Source: Erwinia amylovora (GTDB lineage: Bacteria; Pseudomonadota; Gammaproteobacteria; Enterobacterales; Enterobacteriaceae). Taken from it: a stretch of DNA of 64,000 nucleotides. The stretch lies in assembly GCF_017161565.1 (NCBI RefSeq), contig NZ_CP066796.1:1240001-1304000 (forward strand). Reading direction: 5' to 3'. Under the pieces are notes generated by a model that was given only the letters and a program-made list of their open reading frames with translations, had not been told where the DNA came from and did no database searches. Below, piece by piece: positions 63,457 through 64,000 of the stretch (the first letter of the stretch is position 1; each line of letters begins with the position of its first letter). The translations under genes were made by a program, and so were the position numbers.

Positions 63457-63672
63457 ACCGCCACTCCTTTTGTTTACCCACGGGTAAGTTTAACGCCTTT
63501 ATCACCGATTGCCGGATTTGAAGTCGGGCTGACGTTTATTTTGGTTGAAAATTGAGCTGGTTACCACGGGTTGCAGCGAATCAGCCGCAAATTGTTCAGG
63601 GGCACTTATACTTAAACAGATGCCGCCCGGAAGGTTGCCAGCTGGCGGTCCAATGTTCAGAGGAGTGAAGAT

Positions 63673-64000
63673 ATGAACCATGTATGGGGACTTCTTGCGC
63701 ATCCCGGCCGTGAGATGCGCGACATCAGGCAGGAGAACGAATCTCTCTCTCACCACTATACGCATCACGTCTTGCTGATGGCGTTGATCCCGGTGATTTG
63801 CGCTTTTATCGGCACCACCCAGTTTGGCTGGCGGGCCAGCGATCAACCGGCGATCATGCTGTCGTTATCCACGGCTTTCACGCTGGCTGTTTTCTTCTAC
63901 GCGCTGATGCTGGTCGGCGTGGCGGTAATGGGGCGAGTCATCTGGTGGATGGCGCGTGACTACCCGCAGCGTCCTTCGCTTGCCAGCTGCCGGGTATTCG
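63673..64000 (+). CDS. yohC: YIP1-family inner membrane protein YohC (3' partial)
   Basis: The window ends after 109 codons. Begins at ATG 63673 behind AGGAG: MNHVWGLLAHPGREMRDIRQ, then HHYTHHVLLMALIPVICAF and MGRVIWWMARDYPQRPSLA, closely like E. coli YohC. Membrane segments at about residues 34-52 and 70-92. Truncation is due to the window edge. Function unknown. Confidence 0.9.
   Translation, partial: MNHVWGLLAHPGREMRDIRQENESLSHHYTHHVLLMALIPVICAFIGTTQFGWRASDQPAIMLSLSTAFTLAVFFYALMLVGVAVMGRVIWWMARDYPQRPSLASCRVF

Overview
This window looks like a chromosomal segment of an enterobacterium of the Erwinia/Pantoea group, probably the fire-blight clade of Erwinia. The backbone follows the Escherichia coli order from sucB to rhlE (suc, tol-pal, lysine tRNAs, nadA-pnuC-zitB-ybgS-aroG, gpmA-gal, mod, pgl, bio, uvrB, moa, ybhL, ybhQ, rhlE, dusC, ldtB). 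Two departures recall traits reported for E. amylovora: nadA is reduced to a scar, which fits nicotinate dependence, and the gal cluster is galTKM without galE. The genus call rests on remembered gene order and protein resemblance; no search was run.

Layout. 1-3150: end of sucB, then sucC, sucD and a strong terminator. 3366-8857: ybgC-tolQRAB-pal-cpoB, the envelope-constriction system. 9021-10330: three tRNA-Lys and one tRNA-Val, followed by about four tandem copies of a 156-157 bp unit, each ending with the 3' end of tRNA-Lys and a terminator hairpin. 10335-12450: a divergent alkylation-repair pair, an Ada-type sensor/AraC/AlkA fusion and an Ogt-like methyltransferase. 12505-13642: a NadR-type operator, an internally deleted nadA, and intact pnuC. 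13723-16560: zitB, ybgS, aroG.

16620-27700 is the accessory part: a strikingly AT-rich block between aroG and gpmA, made of two tandem RHS/YD-repeat giants of almost the same length (about 1,697 and 1,696 aa). The first is split by a one-base loss in a poly-A run and is preceded by a hexanucleotide tandem repeat. Both end in the same domain carrying a His-Gly and an Ala-Cys motif, suggestive of a caspase-like (clan CD) fold. No immunity gene is visible. This is the best candidate for an undescribed system here.

27777-31908: gpmA and galM-galK-galT (minus strand) with gal operators upstream. 32172-37475: molybdate regulation and uptake (modF, modE, acrZ, modABC). 37506-41111: ybhA, pgl, ybhB and a CurA-like reductase. 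41194-46148: complete divergent biotin cluster bioA/bioBFCD around a BirA operator. 46201-46917: orphan UrtE-like ATPase with a degenerate signature motif. 47831-49855: uvrB with SOS and DnaA boxes. 49902-50809: ybhK with a one-base frameshift. 50885-53801: moaABCDE behind a perfect ModE palindrome and a molybdenum-cofactor riboswitch. 53798-64000: DUF1615 lipoprotein, ybhL, ybhQ, rhlE, dusC, ldtB, a GH15 enzyme, yohD and the start of yohC.

Several parts work together. ModE couples molybdate uptake (modABC) to cofactor synthesis (moa). Loss of nadA leaves pnuC, probably still under NadR, as a pyridine salvage route. The two clear single-base frameshifts (rhs1 and ybhK) both lie in homopolymers, so sequencing error must be excluded before either is called a real lesion.
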